From NCBI GenBank assembly GCA_019828595.1, contig JAHQRK010000013.1, forward strand, positions 186,001 through 250,000: 64,000 nt of DNA, read 5' to 3'. The position numbers were made by a program, and so were the translations under genes. The notes under the pieces are model-generated. The model worked only from the letters and a program-made list of their open reading frames with translations. It was not told the origin of the DNA and ran no database searches. Positions 19,527 through 30,441 of the stretch are shown here, in pieces (position 1 is the first letter of the stretch; every line of letters starts with the position of its first letter). The DNA is from Aphanomyces cochlioides. Lineage: Eukaryota; Oomycota; Saprolegniomycetes; Saprolegniales; Verrucalvaceae.

Positions 19527-21119
19527 CTAACCCTGTTTGTTCGGGTGGAGAGTATTAAAGTATGCAATCAGATCGTCGTGTCCTCTCAAGATTGCAATTT
19601 CAATTGCATTTTTGCCACATAGATACTAACAGAATTGAGACACTCAATATGTCCAGTAGTTCATACAAACCTCAGTTGGAGTGAAGGGATTCAACCCATG
19701 CTCGACGAGAAATATCACAGTGTTTAAGTGCCCTCTTTCAGTAGCCAAATGTAGTGGAGACTCGCCGGTCTGGTTTATCAATTAAAGAAGAGCAGATCGG
19801 TAAAAATAATACCGACAGTCGGATGTCCAAATGAGCACCTTGAGCGTGTAAACAGGCTAGCATGTCCTCGTGACCTTCTTGTGCCGCAAAATGTACAGGT
19901 CGTTTTCCTTCCTACAATGATGTCAATGGAAAAGTAGTCTAGACAACGTACCTTGTTCTTGCAATTCACGATTTGTGAATCATTCAACTACAAAATGTGT
20001 AAGAGCCTCTTCTTCGATTAGTCACAATCACTTTATCTAGAACATAGAACAAAAGTTCTTGATGATTGTGTCGAGCAGCGTAATGCACGACAGTGTTTCC
20101 AGTCTAAGTAAATCTTAAATCACTTCAGTCTGAGGATATCTTACTTCGTCAGTTGACGTCACATTCGCCCCTTCTTCGAGCAAATCCACAAACACTTGCC
20201 GTTGACCAGCTTCAGCTGCTTTAAGTAATCCTCTATCCAAAATCGCCTAATATAAGACAGCTTAGAGTATATTGTCGGCACTTACTTGACGTTGATCGGT
20301 TTCGAAGCTATGAATTACTAAACGAACAATATCTCGAAATCCTCGTTCGACTGCGAGATCCAGAGCAGATGCACTGCTACCCACAACAGCAATAAGATAA
20401 TTCACGAAATCAAAATGGCCATTTGCAGCTGCAATTTCAACGTGTCTGACTGTCCATGCTGGTTCAAGACGTTGTACAAGCTGAAAATGTCCTTCACGCG
20501 CTACAATCGATCTCAAATCCACACCATCCTACAATAAAATGTCAATGAATGAAGAAGTGTTTCAAATACAGGTCGTCTTGCATTTGTATCGGCTCCAGAA
20601 CTCAAAAGCTTCTCCACTATTGCAATCTGTCCATGATACGCAGCGATTTGAATCGGAGTTGAGCCATCCTAAGTCACATACACCATAAGATAGCTACAGC
20701 AAAATGCATTCAACATTGTCTGTGGCGTCAATATTCGCGTGAGCGTTAAGGAGGAGCTCAACTAGCTCGATATTGCCTAAACTCACAGCAATCATGAGCG
20801 GAGTTGTACCAGCATCGTCTTTTGCGTCAATAATAGCGCCATGGGCTACTAGTGAGGCAACGAGCTCTATGTTTTCTTGACAAACTGCAATATGCAATGG
20901 AGTATAGCCTCGGGGGAATTGCAGTTTATCAATTGAAGGGATCTTGACTGTCTCTTTTGCACTTTTAAACGTAGGATTATTTGGATCGACGGTTCCTTTG
21001 CATCGGGCGATGGAAGTTCGTGGAAGCCCGACGAAGTAAGGTCGTGAAATGTCTACGTATTGCCATCCCAAGACAGTAGCGGAGGCCCAAAAGACGTGCA
21101 GAAGACGTCGTAGTTTCAT
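19527..21119 (-). CDS. Ankyrin-repeat protein, nine exons
   Basis: Minus-strand exons 20715-21119, 20570-20668, 20286-20528, 20145-20246, 20032-20103, 19952-19987, 19813-19911, 19671-19769 and 19527-19625 give 417 residues. Every exon is a whole number of codons and introns are 39-46 nt. Residues 1-25 form a hydrophobic start (LLHVFWASATVLGW) that could be a signal peptide or anchor. Ankyrin units follow, such as GYTPLHIAVCQENIELVASL, GTTPLMIAVSLGNIELVELL, GSTPIQIAAYHGQIAIVEKL and GESPLHLATERGHLNTVIFL. Ankyrin repeats are protein-protein interaction scaffolds; the partner is unknown. Four exons are exactly 99 nt, one 33-residue repeat each. The start lies only 52 bp downstream of the stop of the FYVE gene on the same strand. 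The first donor (GTTGAA) is unusual. Confidence 0.88.
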
Positions 21120-21171
21120 TCAGAACTCAATGGACAAAATGAAGGCAGTTTGTTCATTTTGTAACTGAATA

Positions 21172-22643
21172 TCAGTTACTGAGCTGCTCTTGATGAGGGG
21201 AGAACATCATGAGGGGGATCAAATCATTTCGAGGTGGGTCAGCGTGAGTCAAGGACGAGGATACTGTACGCAACTCCAACTCGTCACAAACTGACGGAGG
21301 GGTGGCTCCATTTGGATAAAGGGCTTTAAATTTTGAAGGAGCAGCACTTGCCATAGTCAGAGGAGGTGATTTATCGTTGGGGAGTGGATATCTTGATGCG
21401 TTTATCGGTCTGGAAGTAAATGGGTCCTCAAATGCCGAAATTCCGCTTGCTTGCATATTTGAATGCCTTAGTGATGATTGCGTTGTCGAGTACAGATCGT
21501 CAGATGCGAAATAGTCGTTGTAGGGGGAATCGGCTTGCATGCGTTCCGACTGAGTTAAATCTACTTTGGACGAGCGTTTTTGCTTTGAGGACGCCAATTT
21601 AATCATTGAACAAGATGAACAAACTCTGTGCTGAACGTTGGTACCATCAATACAGAGCTCCCATGCCTTAGTACAATTTGTACAATGGACTTCACCGCAT
21701 TTTCGGCATTGAGTTTTCTTTCCAAAGGAGCCGAATTTCTTTTGACAAAGAAAACACTTACTTCGTGCTGTAATTGGCACAAGCTGGGCTTCACCAAGAA
21801 ACGGTGTGCTGCTCAAGAGTTTGCGTTTCAAGGCTTGGTCAAGCTGGCCTACATGTTTGATTCGATTCTTCACGCCATTTCGCACGACCCATTCAGGAAC
21901 GCCACCACGAGCAACTTGCTGAAATAAATGCGTCACCCGTACGAAACCAGGTCGATCTCGTAATTCCATCACTGTAATTCCACTGTCGAGAATTTCTCCT
22001 CGTACTAAACCCAACGTTGCTTCAAGATCAGGACAGCCTGACAATGGAATCGATCTCAACGCTAAGAACCATCCACGATTCCGACTTTGCTTGAAAAATC
22101 CTTGCGACTAGAAATTGATACGTAAGCCAACGATTAGTCGAATCAATACCTCAATGTAGCAATAATCACGTGGTTTGACGAGACTTGGAACCCCCCCTGT
22201 ACTTGCAAGCCATCGAATTCCCGTCCACGAGTATGCCGATTCATCCAGAGTATACAAGACGATGCCATCTAACATATCTTTGAATGCGAACTTTCCACTT
22301 TCGCGGAAAGACTGTGTATCATTGAGGACAAAGAGCGAGGCAACGTCATGGACCGACGCTAAGATTTCAAACACACCCATCCAAGTGCAAGTCTGGGGTG
22401 GTGCAGTTGGATTGGCGCCTTGGTAGAGATGAAGTCCTCCGTCTTGCGAATGGAGTTTCCATCGAATAGATCCATCCAGACGTTGAAGATGCATCTACAC
22501 CAAAACAATTACACGCATCGAACGGGAAGGGATAAATTTACCATATTCTTTACAAATGTAGTCGCAGTCGCCATGAGATTCGCGTGCTCTTGGCGTCCAA
22601 GCGAAGGGCATCGAAAGAAGTCGGGAGGCACGGGAAGGGCCAT
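21172..22643 (-). CDS. FYVE-type zinc finger/START-like protein A
   Basis: Exons 22542-22643, 22150-22494 and 21172-22107 (introns 47 and 42 nt) give 460 residues. The start is the family signature ALPVPPDFFRCPSL. Residues 40-240 match the START-like lipid-binding region of its neighbours (LHLYQGANP, KPRDYCYIE, SGCPDLEATLGLVRG). A FYVE-related finger spans about 267-316: CFLC, CRKCGEVHC, C, CSSC, eight ligands in all. The classical RHHCR is replaced by KTQCR. The tail is Ser-rich and probably disordered. Family knowledge suggests lipid or membrane binding at endosomes, but loss of the basic motif makes PI3P binding uncertain. It is the most diverged member and has an extra intron after codon 34; the second intron matches the one shared by E, G and H. 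Confidence 0.87.
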
Positions 22644-24236
22644 CAGGAGAAATTCAGATGTGCAAACTTCTCGGAAGATTGCCCCCAAAAATTATTGGAT
22701 TGGTTGATTTTAACCAATTAAACTAAATTATTGTTGATTTGATACGAATTTCCTGACACTGTTCAATCGAATCACGCTGGCGGATCGATTCACCGATCGA
22801 CGCCATTGGCTAATAAACATTTTGGATGATTGTGATTGGCTGAATAAAATTTGAGAGAAAGTACAGTCCCCATGAGAGAAAGTACTGTTCTCATTTTCAT
22901 TCATCCAATCTATTGGCGCGATTGGAGATTGATACAAAAAATCAATCCAAATTGGGAAATTTCAACCGAATCCACAATAACATAATTTACACCAATTAAA
23001 ATATTCCAATAATCGAGATATAGCTAATCAAAATAAATCATATTTAATACATGCCCAATTGGAAGGTTATTTATGCTTGATATGAAAGAAAATTCATAAT
23101 AAAAGCAATTATATCTCAGTCACATGCCACAGGGACTTTTCGGCGTCGTGTTCTGAGTTATTCAATTAGCTATGAAGAAAACTCTCAACAACTCCAAGCA
23201 CAAAAATATGCACAGCGGTCCAGCGAATATATTTCAATCGATCGTAATTATTTTGATAAATTAGATTATCTGACATGTGAATAAATGCATGTGCTCGATA
23301 TCAGTGATTGGTTAAAAAATTTCGTTGCTTGGCTGAAACTTACTGTTAATTCGACAAAACTGACCTCTCTTAAACTTACTACCTTCTACCAAGAATAAGT
23401 GCAGTTATTAAATTTAGTTATTTGAGTTTTGTATGGAAGAATTTAATTATTTTTTTATTCTTCTTTATATGTTTTCTATTCACCGGAGTGATTGTAAGGT
23501 CAAAAAAGAATTTGAAAGGAGTCCTTTCTTTTGTTGCAAATTGAATTGAAAAGAGGAGTGATGGTAAAAAGCCTTCACGAATGGATACCTTTATAATTGT
23601 GATATCTGATATCAAATGGGTAATATAACTTATTACAGGATTCTTGGCATGTACCACAATAGTATTTAAATTTGTAAACACAAATTGATTATATTTTGTG
23701 ATATAACGTGAACAAGTATCCGAATACCGTTTATTCCGATAGTTTCCCGATAAACCTCTGAAAACTAAAGCTGCATCGTTAATCCAATGTTTTCTGCAAT
23801 TGACTATTGGCAATCACCACCACGGCATTTGCATGATCTGGTGATATAGTTACTGAAAATATAAATGGGGCAAATGTCATTTCCTCATTTATACAGATTT
23901 TGCAACAGCATTTGTGTCGACACGGATAAATTTAAATGTAGATTTGGGCGAGCAAGTTAATTTGCGGTAAAAACGCGGTGCACCGTGACTTGAAGCTTTG
24001 GACAAAATATTTCAGTAATCAATTTTCAACGAGCAAACGAGTGTGCATCGAGTACGGGATCTCAGCCTGCGATCCCCTAGATAGGTCAGGTTTATAATAT
24101 CACATGGAGAATTTCTGACAACAACTTCGATTTTATCCTTTGAAACAAAGAGTGCTGATTAACTGTGGCCCCCAGAGAAGGCGAATTCGCCGACATTTGA
24201 AGAAACGTTGATAGATTGTTCGCAATGTGCTGCTGA
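22644..24236. other. AT-rich intergenic region, no gene seen
   Basis: Mostly AT-rich, with short frames without domain signatures (the longest about 130 codons, Phe/Ile/Lys-rich, between 23418 and 23813). No repeat with clear boundaries was found before the MITE at 24247. Confidence 0.5.
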
Positions 24237-24246
24237 AAGATTGAAT

Positions 24247-24664
24247 GAGTAATTTCGTTAACCTGAACATTATCCGGTTAAAATTCGTTAACCTGAACAG
24301 TTTGTGGCTGCAGAACAATACTTCAGCAATGCATAACTTCACTGGAAAAGCCTTAAACTGCGCGGACGACGTCGGTCGTCTGCCCAGAAAATGGCACTCA
24401 CCGAAGCGAAGCGGAGGTCGAGCGTAAAATTTTCTGTAGGCGGATGACTCGGAGGAGGGAGCCCTGAACGACCACCATACAGGGATTGCATTATATTTTC
24501 TCTCATCGGGAAAGGCTGCAGGTAGGCCGTAAGGCCGTGCCGCCACCCTGATGAGGGCCTGTTAAAGGAACTATGCTGAGGCTTAAGTGGAGTTAGGAAT
24601 ACAGTCTCGAGATTACAGGTTGACGAATTTTAACCGGATAGTGTACATGTTAACGAATTTACTC
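24247..24664. mobile_element. 418-bp Mutator-like MITE with 10-bp target duplication
   Basis: Long terminal inverted repeats of about 54 bp, starting GAGTAA on both ends and sharing TATCCGGTTAAAATTCG, bound a 418-bp element. It is flanked by a perfect 10-bp direct repeat AAGATTGAAT at 24237-24246 and 24665-24674. Duplications of 9-11 bp and long terminal repeats are features of Mutator-like elements. The GC-rich interior has no transposase. Confidence 0.8.
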
Positions 24665-24674
24665 AAGATTGAAT

Positions 24675-26110
24675 GAATGGTCATTACCTAATGAAACCAC
24701 CCAAGATGAGCCGCAGCGAAGACCAATTTTCCATTCCTCTGTCGTCCCCCTGGGCGAAGCCCCGAAATCCACTGCCACTCAGGGGGTCTAGCTTCTGAAA
24801 ATAACAATCTACTTCACATCACCAGCTTCTTATACTCTCTATTCTAGGATGGTATGCGATCATCCTCATTATCGCCGATCAGTGGGGCCGAACGACACCT
24901 GGCGGCGTTTTCATATTTCAGAATTACAATATGTTCACACAGTCAGCAGACGAAGTGTCAAGTTACCCTAAATAAAATTTCCATTAGGGCTTTTTCGATT
25001 GTGTGCGGTAGCTCCCTAAACAACTATTAAGACACCACAGCTTGTCGTCACTTCTGAAGCACCTTCCTCTTGCGCTCCAGGCTCAAATTGTCAATTCCTA
25101 TCACCCGTCGTTGCTCTTTGTGCTTTCAATAAGAGCGCAAAAGCACAATCTGGGTCGTCGTTCCTGAACGTGAGATTTATCTGGGTTGGTGATAGGAGCT
25201 AAGATTACGCAACCTGTCGCAGTACGCCTCTTATTTCCACTGCAATCCCGTCATTCTTGTGCAGAAAATACACCACAATCTTGTACAGTCTTTGCGTATC
25301 GATAAGCTGGATTTCACTGAATTCAATGCGCGATCCAAGACTCGCAATCAAAGCAAAGCAGCCCCCACCGACTTCAAAGGCCTCCGCCATGTGTCATAGA
25401 GCCATCAAGTGGCACGGATCATTCCCCTATCATATGGGGAGCTCGATACAAAGAGGACTGAGGATGGAACATATCCCACCACCGCTTATTCTCACTTGGG
25501 AGATATCTGGCTTTTTGTGAAATTTATCAATTTGTACTGTAGAGCTTGACGTCAACTTTACGTCAAGTGAAATCTGAAAGGACCAATTGTTCGCCTTTAT
25601 CAACCATTCCATCTCTCAACGTCTCTACCGGTTTGGGAATCTCACCTCGCCGACCAATGTCGACGGGTTTTAGCTCGACCAACTTGAATAATGTCCTTTC
25701 ATGGTGGAGCGCATACGATCGCCTGTCAATTGCACTTTCAAACTACAGTACGAGGCTTTTCGTATCCTACTGTCCTTGTAAACACGTTCGATAGACAGGC
25801 TCCCATGCTGCCCTTTTTACGCAGCTTGCCATGGCGTGGCTGCCACGTCCAAAGACATGGCTTCGACGCCAAGCACCTCCTCTTCCACGCTTGCCTTTGA
25901 CTTTAATACGTAAGGTCGTGCAGTTTTCTTACTTGACGTAAAGTATGTCTCTCACTTCCAACGACGGCATAGTTGTCTCACCTTTGGAGAGATCTTGGAT
26001 CTGGTTCTTCAATCCAGCGGGAGCGTGACCCGCTATCTCGCATTGCAAACTCGGACAGTCCCAGTCATTGTGCGTGTTTAATTAGCTTGTCAAAGAAACC
26101 ACCGAAATTA
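24675..26110. other. Intergenic region with a decayed coding relic
   Basis: A GC-rich patch follows the MITE up to about 24800. From about 25900 down to 25200 the minus strand reads partly like coding sequence (for example LVELKPVDIGRRGEIPKPVE and VGGGCFALIASLGSR), but in different frames broken by stops. I cannot name the family. Confidence 0.4.
25205..25910 (-). pseudogene. Unrecognised decayed gene
   Basis: Minus-strand pieces with amino-acid composition like real protein are found in at least three frames: a 61-codon piece at 25205-25390, a 60-codon piece at 25430-25612, and a piece near 25560-25690. They are separated by stops and indels with no convincing introns. No domain is recognised. 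It may be a dead member of a host or transposon family. Confidence 0.3.
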
Positions 26111-26308
26111 AAATGCACTTTGCATTTCGTTCAATTATTTCGAACATTCGACACTTGTCTACTAAATTTAAAAAAATTGATCGATATTGTCGTTTTGGTT
26201 CAAAACTGGAAATTTGAGATGTTTTGAAAATGTTTCAATTAACTGACTCATACACTATTTAAAGTTTACGCAAACATTTTCTTATATTGCACTCAATCGT
26301 GACCAATA

Positions 26309-26353
26309 AATAGTGTAATTTCAAACGTTTCAAATGTTTGAAATTACACTATT
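26309..26353. repeat. Hairpin with 18-bp perfect arms
   Basis: Arms 26309-26326 and 26336-26353 (AATAGTGTAATTTCAAAC and its complement) enclose a 9-nt loop. Imperfect pairing extends outwards to about 26291 and 26368. It lies about 450 bp upstream of the FYVE gene at 26803 and may be a small MITE. Confidence 0.7.
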
Positions 26354-26802
26354 CAATGGTCACAATTGACGTTTTAAATGTTTGAAAACATGTTCGAAAC
26401 ATTCAATTTCTTTTCACTAGAAATTTGTATGCGTCAATTGTTGCGTCAATTTGATTGCGTCAAAATTTATTCCGCACGACTCCAGTTTTTTATTAAAACC
26501 ACAATACTGCAAACCGCACTTTTCTATTGCCATAAGCATAACGATCTATCGAGATATGAAATCGCTGCATTCTCGAGCAAATTTCATGCAAAAGGAGCTC
26601 TTTCTATCTCGACTTTCGTCGACCTCTATGATACGGCGATACGTTTTTTTCTTGAATTTTTAGTGATTTTTTATCTTTTTTCCGAACATTGACCACATTG
26701 CAGTCTAAAAATAGATGGAAATGGTATGCAACATGGTGAGGTCATCTATTTTGACTGTCCAGATCGTGGCATCGTGACGACATTTTGCAATCGTCTGCCG
26801 CC

Positions 26803-28101
26803 ATGTCAGGGCTGCCGCTGCCACTCAACTTTTTCCGCTGTCCGCCGCTTCGAAGCGAAGAAAAGGGATTTCTCCAGCAGCTCGCTCGAACTGTCGCGGT
26901 GGATGTGATCAACAATTCACGTATTTCAAATCCGTCCATGCATTGGCGACTCTCGAGCGACCACGGCGACGTCCATCTCTACGAAGGCATTGATCAATCA
27001 GCCCCGCCTGGTGTAGTGTCCTGGGGCAGTGTCACGCATGTGAAAGCCTCGCTCCAAGAAGTCGCAGATCTCTTCACGTGTGAACCATCCACAGAGGGGT
27101 ATCGAAACATGATGCATGTGATTTCACGCCACGATACGCTCGATTGCGCGCATTTGTACTCAATCACCAACAACGACGTCGAACGCATTGACGTGCGATG
27201 GTTTGCGCTAAAATCGCCGCTTCCAGGTGTCGTCTTGCCGCGCGATTTGTGCAATTTGGATGTCCAACAACCATTTGAATGGGAAGGGCGTCAAGGCTTT
27301 GTCGTCGGATTTACACATATTGACATGAAATGCTGTCCTGACTTTCGGCGATCGCTTGGCCTCATTCGAATGCGAAGTCATCGAGCCGGCTATGTTTTCC
27401 TCGAGACGGACATTCCAGGACAATTGGAAGTGACGCATTTGTATCAAATCAACATGGGCGGCACGTTGCCTCGATGGGTCATCCGCGCGGGCATGAAAGT
27501 CCGGCTCAAGAACGTCCGCAACTTGGATCGATACCTCCGGGAGAAACGATTGAGTCAAGTGTCGTTCCTCGCCGAGACCGAGTTGATTCCAGTGAACGAT
27601 CGGTCGAAATGTTTTCTCTGCCAAGCGAAATTCAGCATCCTGCGAGGCAAAACCCAATGCCGGAAATGCGGCGAAGTCATGTGCCGCTTGTGTACTCAAG
27701 TTTGGACGATCCTCAACTCTGGGATTGAAGTCCCCGTCACGGTTTGCACGCCGTGCTCGCTCGATCCATCGCGAATGGAAGAGGAGCGTCGTTGGGGATA
27801 TCGAGCGGGGGCTCCCCCCACGTATTTCCATCCAAACCATACTCCACAGCGAGCACCAACTTCGACAGAGAGCGTCGCATCATCGCCCATTGTGCTGTAT
27901 ATTCCAGACTCAGACGACGATTTCAACTTTGTCGAAGATGGAAAACTCGGCTACGACAAGCCAACGTCGTCAAGCCAAAAACGCCAAGGACATCCATGGA
28001 GCAGTACAACTGGCATTGTAGGAGCAGGCATAGGTCCAGGACAGACAAGCGGAGAGCCGACAGCGTACGACTGGAATTTCCGCACACCACCGAGGGTTTA
28101 A
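26803..28101 (+). CDS. FYVE-type zinc finger/START-like protein B (intronless)
   Basis: A single exon of 432 residues on the plus strand, the only member of the array on this strand. ATG 26803 gives the family start SGLPLPLNFFRCPPL. Residues 40-250 are the START-like region, with LPRDLCNLD, DMKCCPDFRRSLGLIRM and PRWVIRAGMKVRLKNVRN. The FYVE-related finger spans 270-318 (CFLC, CRKCGEVMC, C, CTPC) and lacks RHHCR and the upstream WxxD. The tail has the acidic motif SSPIVLYIPDSDDDFNFVED. It most resembles G and H but lacks the intron they carry after codon 152. A palindrome-like AAATGCA-ctt-TGCATTT lies at 26111-26127. Lipid or membrane binding is inferred from the fold only. Confidence 0.9.
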   Translation: MSGLPLPLNFFRCPPLRSEEKGFLQQLARTVAVDVINNSRISNPSMHWRLSSDHGDVHLYEGIDQSAPPGVVSWGSVTHVKASLQEVADLFTCEPSTEGYRNMMHVISRHDTLDCAHLYSITNNDVERIDVRWFALKSPLPGVVLPRDLCNLDVQQPFEWEGRQGFVVGFTHIDMKCCPDFRRSLGLIRMRSHRAGYVFLETDIPGQLEVTHLYQINMGGTLPRWVIRAGMKVRLKNVRNLDRYLREKRLSQVSFLAETELIPVNDRSKCFLCQAKFSILRGKTQCRKCGEVMCRLCTQVWTILNSGIEVPVTVCTPCSLDPSRMEEERRWGYRAGAPPTYFHPNHTPQRAPTSTESVASSPIVLYIPDSDDDFNFVEDGKLGYDKPTSSSQKRQGHPWSSTTGIVGAGIGPGQTSGEPTAYDWNFRTPPRV

Positions 28102-28413
28102 TCCATTGCCTGGAAAACTCCAGGTCTATCTAATATGTTAATATGAAAGAGTGTACCAGTGTACAATAGGTGGTGAATACTTAGTTACCTTGGTGACAGT
28201 CGACGCAGTTCAGGTGCCAAGGAATCAACGGCCAGGAATTATTCTCGGCGAGTAAAGACACTGAAATTACATCAACGACGTTGCTCGCTCTATGAATACT
28301 CTTAAGTGGAATCTCTGCTGCGTTTCCCCCTACCCCCCCCCTCTTTCCCCCATGGACTCAAAGGTTTGATGTACACCACAGCGAGAAGTTTGCAAACACT
28401 TCAAGTTGAAAGT
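28102..28413. other. Convergent intergenic gap between B and C
   Basis: No gene. It holds the 3' flanks of two convergent genes and a C-rich tract near 28324-28352. No clear terminator signal is visible. Confidence 0.5.
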
Positions 28414-29556
28414 CTAATACAAGCAAGTCGTTGAAGCTTCGAGCTTGTAGGAATTGTCGAGGTACGCCAAGGGGGGAGACGATTTTTGCGATCGCGATCG
28501 ATAAAACTTGGACACGGATGCAGTTTCGACTTGGCGGCAGTACGATGGCGTGGACGGGGCGTATACGACGGAGCCGTCAAAGTTCTCGTGGCGAGGGGCG
28601 AGGGAACACGACGTACAAATTGTCACTTTGACATCAAAGCTCGAGACGTGGACAATCCAAGACATGGAGCACGACCGGCACATGACTTCGCCGCATTTTC
28701 GACATTGCGTCTTTCCAAAGAGTTTAAAGTTGCGATGGCAGAGATAGCATTTGCTTCGAGTCGCCTTTGGTACAAGCTCGACGGGCGTTCGAAATGTCGT
28801 CGCGCTAAGACGTCGCTCGCGGAAAAATCGATCCAAATCTCGCATGGATTTCATGCGGTTTCTCTGGCCGAGATCGATAACCCACGACGGCATGGAGCCC
28901 CCCAAGTCCGTCTCGACCAGCCGCGTCACTTGGAGCATGCCGCGACGATTGCTCTCGAGGTAAATCGTCCCCGTGCGGTAGAATCTCCCCCGGACGAGCC
29001 CCAAATCCTCTTGAAAATCAGGACAGCAGGGCAATTCAATCGACGTCGTGGCGATGGCATACCCTTTGAAACCATCCAACGTGAAGCGCACTTGGGCTTC
29101 CAGCAAGCAAAAATCCCGCGGTTTGATCATGCCCGCCATGGGGAATTTGATCGATGCCCAGCGCAGATTGACTGTCTTGTCGGCGGAATCGGTTGGGATG
29201 TTGTATAAATGCGCACAGTCGAGCAGCATGTCTTTCTCGGTCAATTTCTTGGCGGATTTGTACGTCGCGTCGTCGGGGGCGAGGTTCACGGGGGGAATTT
29301 CATCCAAAGTCGCTGCAATGTGCGTCACGCCGAGCCAAATTGCCGCTCGTGGTGGCGCCGCGTGGTCCACACCTTGGTAAATTTGAACATCATGGACATC
29401 GTCGACAAGTCGCCAATGCAAGGCTGGATTCGCCACGCGCGAATTTAAAATGCATCCAACGGCGACTTCGATCGACAAGTGCGCATAATGGTGCAGCTCT
29501 TGGGGAGACAATGGAGAGAAGCGGAAAAATCCCCGAGGAAGCGGAAACGATGGCAT
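28414..29556 (-). CDS. FYVE-type zinc finger/START-like protein C (intronless)
   Basis: A single exon of 380 residues. The frame is open further upstream, but ATG 29556 gives the family start (PSFPLPRGFFRFSPL), so I place the start there. The START-like region includes ALHWRLVDDVHDVQIYQGVD, IKPRDFCLLEAQ and LPCCPDFQEDLGLVRG. The finger is CYLC, CRKCGEVMC, C, CTSC with KTQCR in place of RHHCR. The tail is short and basic, without the acidic SPI motif. It is closest to D (shared KFP-A--KPRDFC-LEAQ-RFTLDG). The AAAGTGCACTTT palindrome lies 277 bp upstream of the start. Confidence 0.9.
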   Translation of the reverse strand: MPSFPLPRGFFRFSPLSPQELHHYAHLSIEVAVGCILNSRVANPALHWRLVDDVHDVQIYQGVDHAAPPRAAIWLGVTHIAATLDEIPPVNLAPDDATYKSAKKLTEKDMLLDCAHLYNIPTDSADKTVNLRWASIKFPMAGMIKPRDFCLLEAQVRFTLDGFKGYAIATTSIELPCCPDFQEDLGLVRGRFYRTGTIYLESNRRGMLQVTRLVETDLGGSMPSWVIDLGQRNRMKSMRDLDRFFRERRLSATTFRTPVELVPKATRSKCYLCHRNFKLFGKTQCRKCGEVMCRSCSMSWIVHVSSFDVKVTICTSCSLAPRHENFDGSVVYAPSTPSYCRQVETASVSKFYRSRSQKSSPPLAYLDNSYKLEASTTCLY

Positions 29557-30441
29557 CGTCTGGATTGAAAAATGACTAGCAAAAAGAAGCCAGCCCGCTT
29601 CAATCTCGCATTGAACTGCTGTAGCAGCAACCGTGGATTTCGAATCTATCCAGCTCAATGAGAAAGGAAACATTGAGGCCAAATGGAATTTCGTGGATCT
29701 TTTCAATGTTTGGACATTTGACGGTGTGAAAGGCGAGAGATCTTGGACAATTTCACGAGTTTCGCATGGATTCGAGGCTGAAAAGTGCATTGAATCCAAC
29801 TTTGAAGAGACGCACAGCGACCCGTTGGACGTAAAGTGCACTTTGCACTTGACAAAGTGCAAACTCGACAATTTGGCAGCAATATTTGCTCAAAGTGCCC
29901 ATCATTTCCATGATAACTCAGCGGGAAAGGAGGTGATTTTGAATGGCTACGAGAGCTTTCAACGGGGTGGAGTGTGCTGGACGCTAACTACGAGCTACTG
30001 TCAGGCTGTCATGGATGGATTCGGGAGCTCCCACAGTGGATTGACTGAATTCTGTCGATCCATGCCGTTTGACATGCAATGGATATGTCAATTGATCGCC
30101 ATTTCATCTGCTTGGACAGGATTTTCGAGTCTACACAGCAACGGAGGACGTGTCGACTTTTGCTTACTACAACCACGACGTCGTCCATCTACACACGTGC
30201 AGCAACGAAAGACAAGGATCACGCGTGATCAACAAAGTCTAAGTGAAAGCATTGGAATCTTCATTGCCCATATCGATATCTCCGTCAATGTTCGTCACAA
30301 TCGTCAAGAAGTCGTGTAGAGACGAGCTAGATTCCTTGGTGAATCTTTGCAATATGATCTTCCATGGGAAATTGGGTGCCTTTCCGACGGGAATCCATGG
30401 GGGAACAGAGGGGTTTGTCGAGATATTGTTCATAAATGAGT
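29557..30441. other. Region between C and D; long frame of doubtful coding value
   Basis: A 228-codon plus-strand frame at 29633-30319 exists here, but its first third overlaps the upstream region of gene C, it has no domain signature, and the composition does not resemble its neighbours. I treat the stretch as promoter and spacer. It contains the palindrome at 29833-29844 and nearby CAAAGTGCAAA half-sites. Confidence 0.4.
29833..29844. promoter_or_regulatory. AAAGTGCACTTT palindrome upstream of FYVE gene C
   Basis: A perfect 12-bp palindrome 277 bp upstream of the start of C, followed within 25 bp by GACAAAGTGCAAA, another half-site. The same core is upstream of D and of the first gene in the window. 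Confidence 0.45.

Noticed and set aside
28486..29208. 240-codon plus-strand frame opposite FYVE gene C
   Set aside because: It lies wholly antisense to a well-supported gene and reads as its shadow, very rich in Arg.
29633..30319. 228-codon plus-strand frame between FYVE genes C and D
   Set aside because: No domain, composition unlike the neighbours, and it covers the upstream region of gene C including the palindrome. A chance open frame in GC-balanced sequence is more likely.
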